Of a stretch of DNA of 20,077 nucleotides, positions 7,165 through 14,813 are shown in pieces. The position numbers and the translations under genes were made by a program. Position 1 is the stretch's first letter, and each line of letters begins with the position of its first letter. Source of the DNA: Dehalococcoidia bacterium UBA1332 (GTDB lineage: Bacteria > Chloroflexota > Dehalococcoidia > Lucifugimonadales > Lucifugimonadaceae); assembly GCA_002306745.1 (NCBI GenBank), contig DBSW01000096.1, forward strand, positions 1-20,077. The letters run 5' to 3'. Under the pieces are notes generated by a model. The model saw only the letters and a program-made list of their open reading frames with translations. It had not been told where the DNA came from and did no database searches.

Positions 7165-8544
7165 TTATTCAGCTTCCCTAACGATCGCCGGAACCTTTGC
7201 CCGGCCAATCATTACATCATCAGTAAATACTTGGCTCTCTTTTTGCTCGAATAGTGGTACGAGTGGGAAGAACCTAGAAAACAACAACATGAGGAATGTA
7301 ACCCATGCGAACGACCATACAAGTATCGTCCACTCTACTGCACTTGGGCGATATGCCTCCCATGTGTATACGAATGGCGTCCTACGTGCCAGACCGGGCA
7401 CGATAATCAGGAATCTTTCGAGCCACATGCCTATGTTGACAAGAATTGAAGTCCAGAACATTAACGCGATGTTGGTCCTAACTCTTTTGAACAACCACAT
7501 AGGAACTGGGATTAGATATCCAGTCAACAGGAATATTATGAATAATAAATTCCATGGCCAGGTCAAAATTTGCATTTCACGCAAAGCGATTTCAGGAGCG
7601 TCTTGCCCATAAAGAGCAAAGATAAGTTCGAGAAAAGTAAAGCCGAGCCAACCTGTCGCAACAACGATGAGCAATCTGGCCAAAGCATCAAAATGTTCGG
7701 GCCTAATGAAGTCATCCCAACCCCATAGCCAACGCATAAGAGCCATCATTGTCACCACGGCCGATACACCGGAGTGTACTGCACCAATAACGAAGTAAGG
7801 TGCAAATATGGTTGAGTGCCAGCCTTCGACTGCTGAAGCTACAGCAAAGTCCCATGAAACTATCGAGTGCACAGACACGAAAATAGGCAGCATGAGCGCC
7901 GATAGGAGAATTCCACCAACGGTCTGCATCTTCCATTGCCTAGGGTTTCCTCTCCAGCCAAGAGCCAACACCGTGTACATTGCATTCTTCCAACCGGTTG
8001 TTCTGTCCCGGAGGTTGCCAAGATCAGGCAAAAGAGCAACGTATAGGAATAATGTTGACCCGGTTAGATATGTGCTAATCGCTACCGGGTCCATGATTAG
8101 TGGGGATCGGATGTTTGGATAAATTCCGCGAGCAAAATCATATGGAAGAATCCAGTAAGCGATTCGCCAAGGTCGCCCAGCGTGAATCAAGGGGAATACC
8201 AGCGCCGTTAAAAGTGAGAATACTGTTAGTAGTTCAGCAGCTCGTGTTACTGGCCTGCGCCATTCAGCTTGTGTAAGCCGAAGAATGGCTGAAATCATGA
8301 TTCCGGCGTGCGATATACCAACCCAGAAAACGAATGTTGTGATGAATAATCCCCAGTAAACTGGTCGTGCTAGTCCAGTAACTCCAAGACCTTTGTTAAT
8401 CATTGTGGCTATTACGAATAAACCAAGAATTACAGCGATGCCTAAAATAGCCACCGTTGGAGCCCACCACTTGGGCGTGTCAAGTTGACCGTTTAGTAGT
8501 TTACGGTTGGTATATACCTGATCTAGTTCTCGTCGCTGTTGCAT
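7165..8544 (-). CDS. actC: alternative complex III quinol-site membrane subunit ActC (NrfD family)
   Basis: The product is a 459-residue polytopic NrfD/PsrC-family protein of about ten helices. It is the ACIII subunit expected to bind quinol on the outer side. Family signatures include WVGISHAGIMISAILRL (His79), PLIHAGRPW (His121), the loop IRSPLIMDPVAISTYL (Asp152), LPDLGNLRD, and SVHSIVSWDFAVA followed by HSGVSAVVTMMALMRW. These histidine and aspartate positions are conserved in ActC and are proposed to act in quinol binding and proton release. It matches ActC better than the neighbouring paralogue does. It is separated by 50 bases from the upstream NrfD-like gene and 11 bases from actD. 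Confidence 0.92.
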   Translation of the reverse strand: MQQRRELDQVYTNRKLLNGQLDTPKWWAPTVAILGIAVILGLFVIATMINKGLGVTGLARPVYWGLFITTFVFWVGISHAGIMISAILRLTQAEWRRPVTRAAELLTVFSLLTALVFPLIHAGRPWRIAYWILPYDFARGIYPNIRSPLIMDPVAISTYLTGSTLFLYVALLPDLGNLRDRTTGWKNAMYTVLALGWRGNPRQWKMQTVGGILLSALMLPIFVSVHSIVSWDFAVASAVEGWHSTIFAPYFVIGAVHSGVSAVVTMMALMRWLWGWDDFIRPEHFDALARLLIVVATGWLGFTFLELIFALYGQDAPEIALREMQILTWPWNLLFIIFLLTGYLIPVPMWLFKRVRTNIALMFWTSILVNIGMWLERFLIIVPGLARRTPFVYTWEAYRPSAVEWTILVWSFAWVTFLMLLFSRFFPLVPLFEQKESQVFTDDVMIGRAKVPAIVREAE

Positions 8545-8594
8545 TTCTTAGTCAGTTACCTATATACGTCAGTTTAGGTTAGATTACTATTTGG

Positions 8595-9998
8595 TTAATC
8601 CGGTTTTGCCACAAGAGTAGCGTGGCCTCGAACATACCTTATTGGTTTTGCGAGTAGGTTGAATTCTTGTACCTGCCAAACAGACAGTACTGGTATAACA
8701 CGGGTCACTAGCATAATTAACATGGCAGCCAATGAAATGCCACCAATAATAATTAGAATGTCATATACGTTAGGAAAATAAGTTTCCGGTATGACTTTAA
8801 GCCATTTTTGATGAATTTGATCTTGCGGAACAGACCACGCTGAAACGAAATATCTTATTCGGTCAAGCATCAGCCCGATCAGTATGATGAAAGCTCCGAC
8901 AACCATTGCCGTAGTACCGCGTCTTACTCGGTTCCAAATCAGAATCCACCATGGTATGAACCATATTAGTATTGCACCGGCGATGAAGGCGTATACCATC
9001 GGACCGCGGATCAAAAGATCTAATGTCGCTATATCGTTAGCTGATCGACCATACCAGAAAACTATAAATGACGAGTAGAAGAAGTATACCCATAATAGCG
9101 TTAGAGCAAATAATAGCCGACTAAGTGACCAGAATGCATCTAGGTGTACAAATTTTTCCAGATTCATCCACTTTCTTGAAAAGTACAAAGCTATCACTAT
9201 AGCCGCTACGCCTCCTTGGAATGAAGATATAGTCAGCGACATTGGGTAGATCGCATCTCTTGATCCTGGGATTACGCTCTGACCATAGTCCGTCGAAATA
9301 AGGAATGTAACAAAGACCAATATGAGGAAATAGAACGTACCAAACATTCCAATCCTCATCCGTAACGTTCGCCACTGAATGTCAGTTCCGACCCATCCTC
9401 GGGCGAGCCGTTTGCCCCATCGCTGTCTCCAACCAGTCGAATGGTCACGCATGGAAGCGAAATCAGGTATCGCTGCTGAATAGAACAGCATTAGACCGGT
9501 GATGAAAAGTAGCAATAGACCGATTACAGACCATATGTGAGGAGCGTAATCTGGTGCTTCGAACCAGATAGATCGTCGGCGCGTTCCTTCATATACAAGT
9601 GGTGGTAGTAGCGCGACAAGTGGTATCAACATAATGATAGTTACTAGGCTGCCAAAAGAGAACATGGCTGCAAGCCTGGTAATTGGTCGAACCCAGTTGG
9701 CTTTGGCCATTACAGGTGCCATCGCCACCATCGGGGCTCCACCGCAAACTGCAAGAAGGAAAGAAACTAAAGAAGCCACGTAACCCCATTTGGTACTGTC
9801 GTCACCTTGGTCAATCCACTTGAGGATCAAAGAAACGATTCCGATAATACCAAGTATGCCAAGAATCCATACAATAGTTTTGAACCTGGCACTTGCATTG
9901 GTGGTGCTCGCTATCAGTTCTTTAGCTACAACGTTCGCATCCACGTTAGGTGGCGGTGCGTGGTGGTCGGATGCGTGTGCTACAGCTTCACTAGCCAT
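8595..9998 (-). CDS. second NrfD-family membrane subunit of alternative complex III (ActC/ActF-like)
   Basis: The product is a membrane protein of about 467 residues with some ten helices. It shares with ActC the elements AIPDFASMRDHSTGWRQRW, SSFQGGVAAIVIALYFSRKW and FVHLDAFWSLSRLLFALTLLW, so it is a paralogue. The N-terminus before the first helix is His/Ala/Pro-rich (AHASDHHAPPPNVDANVVAK). ATG 9998 overlaps the actB2 stop by 8 bases. ATG 10007 and ATG 10037 are alternatives; an AGGAG at about 10011-10015 lies too close to 10007 and rather far from 9998. In ACIII two NrfD-like subunits are usual (ActC and ActF); this gene most likely fills the ActF slot, although it sits directly after actB2. 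Confidence 0.85.
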   Translation of the reverse strand: MASEAVAHASDHHAPPPNVDANVVAKELIASTTNASARFKTIVWILGILGIIGIVSLILKWIDQGDDSTKWGYVASLVSFLLAVCGGAPMVAMAPVMAKANWVRPITRLAAMFSFGSLVTIIMLIPLVALLPPLVYEGTRRRSIWFEAPDYAPHIWSVIGLLLLFITGLMLFYSAAIPDFASMRDHSTGWRQRWGKRLARGWVGTDIQWRTLRMRIGMFGTFYFLILVFVTFLISTDYGQSVIPGSRDAIYPMSLTISSFQGGVAAIVIALYFSRKWMNLEKFVHLDAFWSLSRLLFALTLLWVYFFYSSFIVFWYGRSANDIATLDLLIRGPMVYAFIAGAILIWFIPWWILIWNRVRRGTTAMVVGAFIILIGLMLDRIRYFVSAWSVPQDQIHQKWLKVIPETYFPNVYDILIIIGGISLAAMLIMLVTRVIPVLSVWQVQEFNLLAKPIRYVRGHATLVAKPD

Positions 9999-10737
9999 GC
10001 GATGCATGTTCTCCTGTGCCAACTTTTTTGTCAGCATCGATCTTCGCTAGGTAAATAACGTTAGGGTCGGTTCCAAACTGATCTAGAAGAGTGTAGTGGC
10101 GCTTGTCTTTTTTCATTTTTGAGACTTTACTGTCTGGGTCGTTGAAATTACCGAAGTTTAGTGCACTAGTTGGGCAAGCAGCTGAGCACGCAGTTTGAAT
10201 TTCGCCATCGGCAACTTCGCGCCCTTCGCTTCGAGCGTTGCGAGATCCGCGGCGAATCCGATGTACACAGAAACTGCATTTTTCCATGATTCCGCGGCTT
10301 CTAATGGTTACATCAGGATTCAGATGGTTTCTTAGAGACTCCGGCCAGACAGGCTCCCAATAGTTGAAGAATCGGACAATATATGGGCAACTATTTGCGC
10401 AGTAGCGAGTGCCTACACAACGGTTATAGACTTGGATATTCATCCCTTCAGCATTGTGGTAGGTTGCGTAGACAGGACAAACCGGCTCACATGGTGCATT
10501 CTCACAATGTTGACACATGATTGGAATAAACCGAGCTTTGGCATCAGGGAAGTCGCCTTCCCAGTATCGCTCAACACGAATCCAAGAAATGGTCCTTGCA
10601 CGTTCTACACGATCTTGTGTGTTGATTGGAATATTGTTTTCTGCTTGGCAAGCTATTACACACGCATTACAGCCGATGCATTTGTCAACATCAACGACCA
10701 TACCCCAGTTGTGGGAGCCAAATTCTGCTGTAGTCAT
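9991..10737 (-). CDS. actB2: alternative complex III iron-sulfur subunit ActB2
   Basis: The product is a 248-residue ferredoxin-type protein with 15 cluster cysteines. They are C20-C23-C26-C30, C75-C78-C83-C87, C107-C113-C117, and C154-C157 with C184-C188. The third group reads RCVGTRYCANSCPY, with Thr110 where a [4Fe-4S] motif would have its second cysteine. That is the known ActB signature for a [3Fe-4S] cluster, so the protein should hold three [4Fe-4S] and one [3Fe-4S]. In the best-studied ACIII complexes this module is the C-terminal half of a fused ActB; here it is a separate gene 48 bases after actB1. It has no export signal of its own, so it presumably travels with the Tat-exported ActB1. 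GGGAG lies 10 bases before the ATG. Confidence 0.93.
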   Translation of the reverse strand: MTTAEFGSHNWGMVVDVDKCIGCNACVIACQAENNIPINTQDRVERARTISWIRVERYWEGDFPDAKARFIPIMCQHCENAPCEPVCPVYATYHNAEGMNIQVYNRCVGTRYCANSCPYIVRFFNYWEPVWPESLRNHLNPDVTIRSRGIMEKCSFCVHRIRRGSRNARSEGREVADGEIQTACSAACPTSALNFGNFNDPDSKVSKMKKDKRHYTLLDQFGTDPNVIYLAKIDADKKVGTGEHASHG

Positions 10738-10785
10738 TGCGTTATTACTCCCAAGTAGATATCACGTAGGCCTTTCACCTGTAAA

Positions 10786-13098
10786 TTAGTCATGTGATCC
10801 AGCCCCCTTATCTTTACCAAGGAATTGCTTCTGATATTCGTGGTGATTTTCTTCCTGGGCATGTTCAGCTGTCTCGCCAATACCAACTACTAGGACTGGT
10901 ACTCCTGGTTCAACAGGTCGGGATTCTACATTACCTTCAAATTTTGGCACTTTAACCCTGCGACCTCTACGCTGGACTTTTACTTTAGTAGCTGCCCATG
11001 CTAACGCACCTGTAATGTCATCCTTTTCGTCTACCAGAATAGAGAGGGCGTTTGCTCCTCGGTGTTCGGCGTATCTGCCACTATGATGATGACCCTGCCC
11101 AATTGGTATGCCAATCACCCCTGGGCGCACACCTGGATGTGGATATGCTAATACTTCAATTTCACCTGAAGTCGACCTAATTAATAAAACATCACCTTCG
11201 CGGATTCCAAGTGTCTGTGCTTGGGTGCTGTTGATTTCAGCCCAAGTTGACCATGAAGCTGATGATATTGGGTCAGGTGTTTGTTGAGCCCATGGCGATG
11301 CTGCGAGTCGCCCGTCGTATAAAGAGTTAGAGTGAAACGGAACTAGGTGAAAGTCAGTCCCTTCACCTAGTGTCTCAGTGGCGGAATATTCAGCGCTTTT
11401 GGGCGAAGCTTCAATTCTTCCGACATTACTAGATGCATTCTCTTTGGTGTCCCACCAGCCTCCCCGTTGGAGAACTCCGTTAGTAAATAGCGCTGATGAT
11501 GAAGCTGAAACAGAACCTCTATCGGTTGAATAAAGATCTCCAAGAGCCTTTCGGACGACGCTTTCCATATTTCGTCCATAAGATCCATCTGACATCGCTA
11601 GAAGAACGTCTCCAAAACCACGGGCGTCACTAAGTATCCCGGACCCATCTCTAGAAATGGTTGGCCCAACCACTGGCTGTTGAGTTCCTACAACTTGGTA
11701 GCCAGGACCTGGCTCTGGTATCTCTGTTCCCCATGACTCAAGAAATGTTTTTTCGGGCAGAACCAAGTCAGCGTAATCCATAGTGTCATTATGAACCGCA
11801 CCGAAAGCAATCACATTCGGTACGTTTGCCAGCGCTTCCTGAACTGCGACTGAATTTGGCATTCCGTGTACGATATCTGTGCCGCGTATGATCACAGTTT
11901 CGACGTTACCTGCTCTCCAATTAGCAAGTTCTTGTTCCCAATCTGAGAATGAGTCACCTGTTGCAGATGCGGTGACTCCCTCTAATGCAGAATCTGGATT
12001 TGCTACAACGCCGCCTTTCGAATCTACGGCCCCAATTAGAATATTTAGTGCATATATGGCGCCAAGGTTGAAACTGCCATTTGTATGTGCGCCTGCCGAG
12101 CCGCCTCCAAACGCCACTGAGGGGGTGTTTTCAGCAAAGTATTTTGCCGCCTGCTTTATACGATCGGAATCTACGCCAGTCCTCGCAGAAACATCATTTA
12201 GACTTATGCCCCTTAGACCGCCAGGTAAAGCAGTTTCAAAGGACGCTACGTTTTGAGGGCTGGCAAGGCCTTCATCAATGATGATAGATGCTATACCTAA
12301 GGCAAGGTACCCCTCTGTTCCAGGAACGGGAGCGAGCCAGAGGTCAGCGGCAGCTGCCGTGAGTGACATGCGAGGTTCGGCATGAATCAGGTATCCGCGA
12401 TGTTTTTGGGATCTAAATTCTCCGTATTTCACAGCAAAAGCCGTAGGGCTACCCCAAGTACCGAGCCAATCAGCACCAAAAGACAGAACAGTGTGTGCGT
12501 TACCGATATCGTATGTAGGAAGTTGTGAATGACCGAGTACTGACCTTACAGCGTGGTGTTGGACACCCTGTTCTATTGGGTCGAACGCCATATGTTTTCC
12601 ATCGTATTGTTTAGCGAACTCTCCAGTGACCTTACCAAGAGTTCCACGCATCGGGTTGGTAACAACCGTGAGTGCACCGTTAGCATTGGATAGTGCTTGA
12701 CGGAACCGACCATCAGCTTGCTTCCAGGAAGCCGATGCAAGGTTTCCTTTTTTCGAGTACCTAATTTGAGGTGTTTCGATACGGTCTGGATGGTAGAGGA
12801 TCTGTAAAGCTGCATCGTGCCGAGCTGATGCCTTGCCTCTTGAAATTGGGTGGTCGGGGTTACCTTCGATTCGCTTCGCTCGCCCCTCCATAACTCTAAC
12901 TAAAACACCATCGCCGTTAGTAAAATCTCCCATTGAGGTGGCGTACCAAGTATCTTCGCCTCTTACCAAGTCTTCTGGAAGGTCTACAGGGCTCTGAACA
13001 ATTAGCTCGCGCTCGGGAAGCCCGCAGGCTGCGAAGATGACAGCGCCGGCGGCAGTTTTTCCTGTGAGCGATAAAAATTCTCGTCGATTTATTTTCAT
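10786..13098 (-). CDS. actB1: alternative complex III molybdopterin-oxidoreductase-like subunit ActB1
   Basis: The product is 770 residues and belongs to the molybdopterin oxidoreductase superfamily. The N-terminus has a twin-arginine signal (NRREFLSLTG, 5-13) and a lipobox-like FAAC with C25, so it should be Tat-exported and possibly lipid-anchored. The region that carries a CxxC cluster in true enzymes reads DTWYATSMGDFTNGDG (49-64) with no cysteines. The following RIEGNPDHPISRGKASARHD is typical of ActB. The C-terminal domain (SASWSTWAEINSTQAQTLGI and HHHSGRYAEHRG) resembles the cofactor-binding cap. ActB proteins are known to lack molybdenum cofactor and act as a structural scaffold for the iron-sulfur half, which is the separate actB2 here. 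The C-terminal tail is charged and His-rich. Confidence 0.92.
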   Translation of the reverse strand: MKINRREFLSLTGKTAAGAVIFAACGLPERELIVQSPVDLPEDLVRGEDTWYATSMGDFTNGDGVLVRVMEGRAKRIEGNPDHPISRGKASARHDAALQILYHPDRIETPQIRYSKKGNLASASWKQADGRFRQALSNANGALTVVTNPMRGTLGKVTGEFAKQYDGKHMAFDPIEQGVQHHAVRSVLGHSQLPTYDIGNAHTVLSFGADWLGTWGSPTAFAVKYGEFRSQKHRGYLIHAEPRMSLTAAAADLWLAPVPGTEGYLALGIASIIIDEGLASPQNVASFETALPGGLRGISLNDVSARTGVDSDRIKQAAKYFAENTPSVAFGGGSAGAHTNGSFNLGAIYALNILIGAVDSKGGVVANPDSALEGVTASATGDSFSDWEQELANWRAGNVETVIIRGTDIVHGMPNSVAVQEALANVPNVIAFGAVHNDTMDYADLVLPEKTFLESWGTEIPEPGPGYQVVGTQQPVVGPTISRDGSGILSDARGFGDVLLAMSDGSYGRNMESVVRKALGDLYSTDRGSVSASSSALFTNGVLQRGGWWDTKENASSNVGRIEASPKSAEYSATETLGEGTDFHLVPFHSNSLYDGRLAASPWAQQTPDPISSASWSTWAEINSTQAQTLGIREGDVLLIRSTSGEIEVLAYPHPGVRPGVIGIPIGQGHHHSGRYAEHRGANALSILVDEKDDITGALAWAATKVKVQRRGRRVKVPKFEGNVESRPVEPGVPVLVVGIGETAEHAQEENHHEYQKQFLGKDKGAGSHD

Positions 13099-13182
13099 AT
13101 GGTCAGTGCTATTCTGGGTAGCTTCAACTTGAAAAAGTGATTATATTCAAACTGTTAGGATACTTAAATAAGTCCTCGTTGC

Positions 13183-13881
13183 TTAATAGTGACATGCGGC
13201 ACAGTCCGTTGGAGCACCGTTATCACGGTGACAGTCAACACATTGTCCCATTTTTAGTGGTTCGACCTGTGCCACTTGTTCCATTGCAGCAACATTGCCA
13301 TGGCAAGTTGAACATACAGCCGATGGTCCGGTATTCACCCCGTCTGTCGAATTCTTGATTGCGGACGGATTGGCCATTAGATATCGAATGTGTGGTTCGT
13401 GGACGAATCTAACGTGATCGGGTAGACGGTGAACTCGTTTCCAGTCAACCGGTTCTGCACCGTTGTCGCCGACGATGTCAGCTGCGTCTCTAAGAATATT
13501 GATTTGCTCGTTATCAGCCGAGCCAATCACTTGGTGACAGGAAGCACAGAAACTGACCGGCGGAACGCCAGCACTCGCCTGCGTAGTGACTGTTCGGTGA
13601 CAGAATGTACAGTCTAGACCAAGCCCTTCCATGGTTTCTCCGTCTGCTGCAACGTGATCGAGTTTTTCTAGAGAAGCATGGACAGTATGCGGGAAGTCGA
13701 TTGGCTGATCGTAAGTTTGTTCAAATCCTAATATTGGTACTGGCTGACCAATCCAAGCTGTAATTACGAATGCTGCAACAGCACCTACCACTGCAACTGC
13801 TCCAAGACCACCAACTACAAGTACTGGTATAAGTATTCGCGGTAAAGATGAGGATTTAGGATTATCGTTTTCCGACGCCAA
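13183..13881 (-). CDS. actA: alternative complex III pentaheme cytochrome c, ActA
   Basis: The product is a 232-residue multiheme cytochrome with an N-terminal membrane anchor (about 15-44) and an extracellular domain. Five CxxCH heme motifs are seen at 91-95 (CTFCH), 112-116 (CASCH), 190-194 (CSTCH), 214-218 (CVDCH) and 227-231 (CAACH). The PIDFPHTVHA stretch ahead of the first heme provides the usual extra His ligands. Five hemes match ActA of Rhodothermus-type ACIII. The start is TTG at 13881 with GGAAAG about 6 bases upstream, giving MASENDNPK. The last heme motif ends one residue before the C-terminus. It precedes actB1 by 84 bases. Confidence 0.94.
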   Translation of the reverse strand: MASENDNPKSSSLPRILIPVLVVGGLGAVAVVGAVAAFVITAWIGQPVPILGFEQTYDQPIDFPHTVHASLEKLDHVAADGETMEGLGLDCTFCHRTVTTQASAGVPPVSFCASCHQVIGSADNEQINILRDAADIVGDNGAEPVDWKRVHRLPDHVRFVHEPHIRYLMANPSAIKNSTDGVNTGPSAVCSTCHGNVAAMEQVAQVEPLKMGQCVDCHRDNGAPTDCAACHY

Positions 13882-13942
13882 GCGTTCTTTCCAGTGTGAG
13901 CAAGCCGAAGCTGTTTATTAAAAGTAAATTCGGTGCAGTTTC

Positions 13943-14233
13943 CTACTGCCACCACCTTGAATACACCCGATGTAGGAAATCAGTGTTCTCAGATGCCATA
14001 TAAAACGAACCAAAAATTCCTAGTACACATACTATTCCAATTACGTAAAGGGGAGCTCTAATGCGCGAAACTTTCTCGGGTACCGTTTTGGTATCCACCA
14101 TTGAAGGTATGATTGCATGTGCTGTAAGTAGTGAAGGACCGGCAATAAGCGCACAGCCCAAGGCAAGCCACAAAAACTTTAATGCAGTACCAACTTCAGC
14201 CCACTCGGCCGTGGTTAGCGGTTTAGGATCCAT
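13943..14233 (-). CDS. small two-helix membrane protein leading the act operon
   Basis: The product is a 96-residue protein with two predicted membrane helices (about 18-42 and 60-79), a basic short connecting loop (PEKVSRIRAP) and an aromatic C-terminus ending YSRWWQ. I do not recognise a named family. It lies 61 bases upstream of actA on the same strand and immediately downstream of a candidate promoter, making it the first gene of the ACIII transcript. By position it may be an accessory or additional small ACIII subunit or assembly factor. AGGA directly abuts the ATG (one base apart), which is unusually close; a second AGGAG lies 15 bases upstream. Confidence 0.75.
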   Translation of the reverse strand: MDPKPLTTAEWAEVGTALKFLWLALGCALIAGPSLLTAHAIIPSMVDTKTVPEKVSRIRAPLYVIGIVCVLGIFGSFYMASENTDFLHRVYSRWWQ

Positions 14234-14282
14234 ATCCTACTGATAGAACTCCTGATTGGAAAAAAAGTCAGAAAACTATGTT

Positions 14283-14309
14283 GATGAGACTGAAAAACGG
14301 TTGCTCATC
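14283..14309. repeat. short inverted repeat in act operon leader
   Basis: GATGAG at 14283-14288 and CTCATC at 14304-14309 are perfect 6-base complements around a 15-base spacer. They lie between the candidate promoter and the first gene of the act operon. This could form a weak hairpin in the leader RNA or be a repressor site. Six base pairs can arise by chance, so support is modest. Confidence 0.25.
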
Positions 14310-14328
14310 AAAACAATTGCAAGTGAAA

Positions 14329-14356
14329 GCTATCACGAGGGATTTTTGAGTGTCAA
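14329..14356 (-). promoter_or_regulatory. candidate sigma-70-type promoter of the act operon
   Basis: On the minus strand an exact TTGACA (-35, 14356-14351) is followed after 16 bases by GATAGC (14334-14329), which matches only three of six positions of the -10 consensus. Transcription would start near 14322 and leave a leader of about 90 bases before the 96-residue gene. It is the best promoter match in the 172-base gap upstream of the operon. The -10 is poor, so the call is tentative. Confidence 0.4.
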
Positions 14357-14405
14357 CAGCCCTAAAGGTCAATTCATAACACCTATTAATTATCCTCGCT
14401 TGCGA

Positions 14406-14789
14406 TTATGAAAATATCAGGTCAACAGAGGTATGTAATAGGAGGTACGGTTCGCCTATTTGGTCAGGTGAGTCAATTTGCCACGGATCGATTCTAGAGA
14501 CAGGTCTCAATCTAATTCCATGATCTCCACCGTAAATCATTAAGGCTTGACCGGAGCCTGAATCGCCAACCGCAACTACTGATACTTCGCACGGTTTGCC
14601 GCCGTTGTCAGAACACCAGCCAACAACTTCATAAGGATCAGGTTTACCTGGGATTGCCGGGACGATAATTTTTGATGAGGTTTGCGTTTCCCCTTTAGTT
14701 TCGAATATCTGTATTGGGAAATATCCACAGTTGTCGTTGTCGTCGATATCAATCATTATTTGGGGCAATAATTTGTTACACCTTTTCAC
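14406..14789 (-). CDS. hypothetical protein, 127 residues, in frame with the upstream lipoprotein gene
   Basis: A GTG-started frame of 127 codons has no recognisable family. It has no signal peptide of its own. The sequence is mostly beta-like, with an acidic patch (IDIDDNDN), CGYFPIQIF, a Pro-rich turn (VPAIPGKPDP), a possible disulfide pair in WCSDNGGKPCEVSVVAV, and YLLLHTSVDLIF at the end. It starts 24 bases after the stop of the collagen-like lipoprotein gene and lies in exactly the same reading frame, with only one stop codon (TAA, 14814-14816) and eight sense codons between. No Shine-Dalgarno sequence is seen. It may be a separate small gene, a readthrough extension, or a fragment split from the lipoprotein gene. 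Confidence 0.45.
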   Translation of the reverse strand: MKRCNKLLPQIMIDIDDNDNCGYFPIQIFETKGETQTSSKIIVPAIPGKPDPYEVVGWCSDNGGKPCEVSVVAVGDSGSGQALMIYGGDHGIRLRPVSRIDPWQIDSPDQIGEPYLLLHTSVDLIFS

Positions 14790-14813
14790 GTTTTTTGACT
14801 TGATTATGTGGCT

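Noticed and set aside
6998..7612. 204-codon plus-strand open frame
   Set aside because: It lies antisense to actD and actC, which have clear family motifs; the translation is low in recognisable structure and has no family pattern.
10786..13098. Reading the 770-residue gene as an active molybdenum enzyme (formate dehydrogenase or nitrate/DMSO reductase type)
   Set aside because: The N-terminal cluster cysteines are missing, and the gene sits between a pentaheme ActA and an ActB2-type iron-sulfur gene, followed by actC, actD and actE. This is the ACIII pattern.
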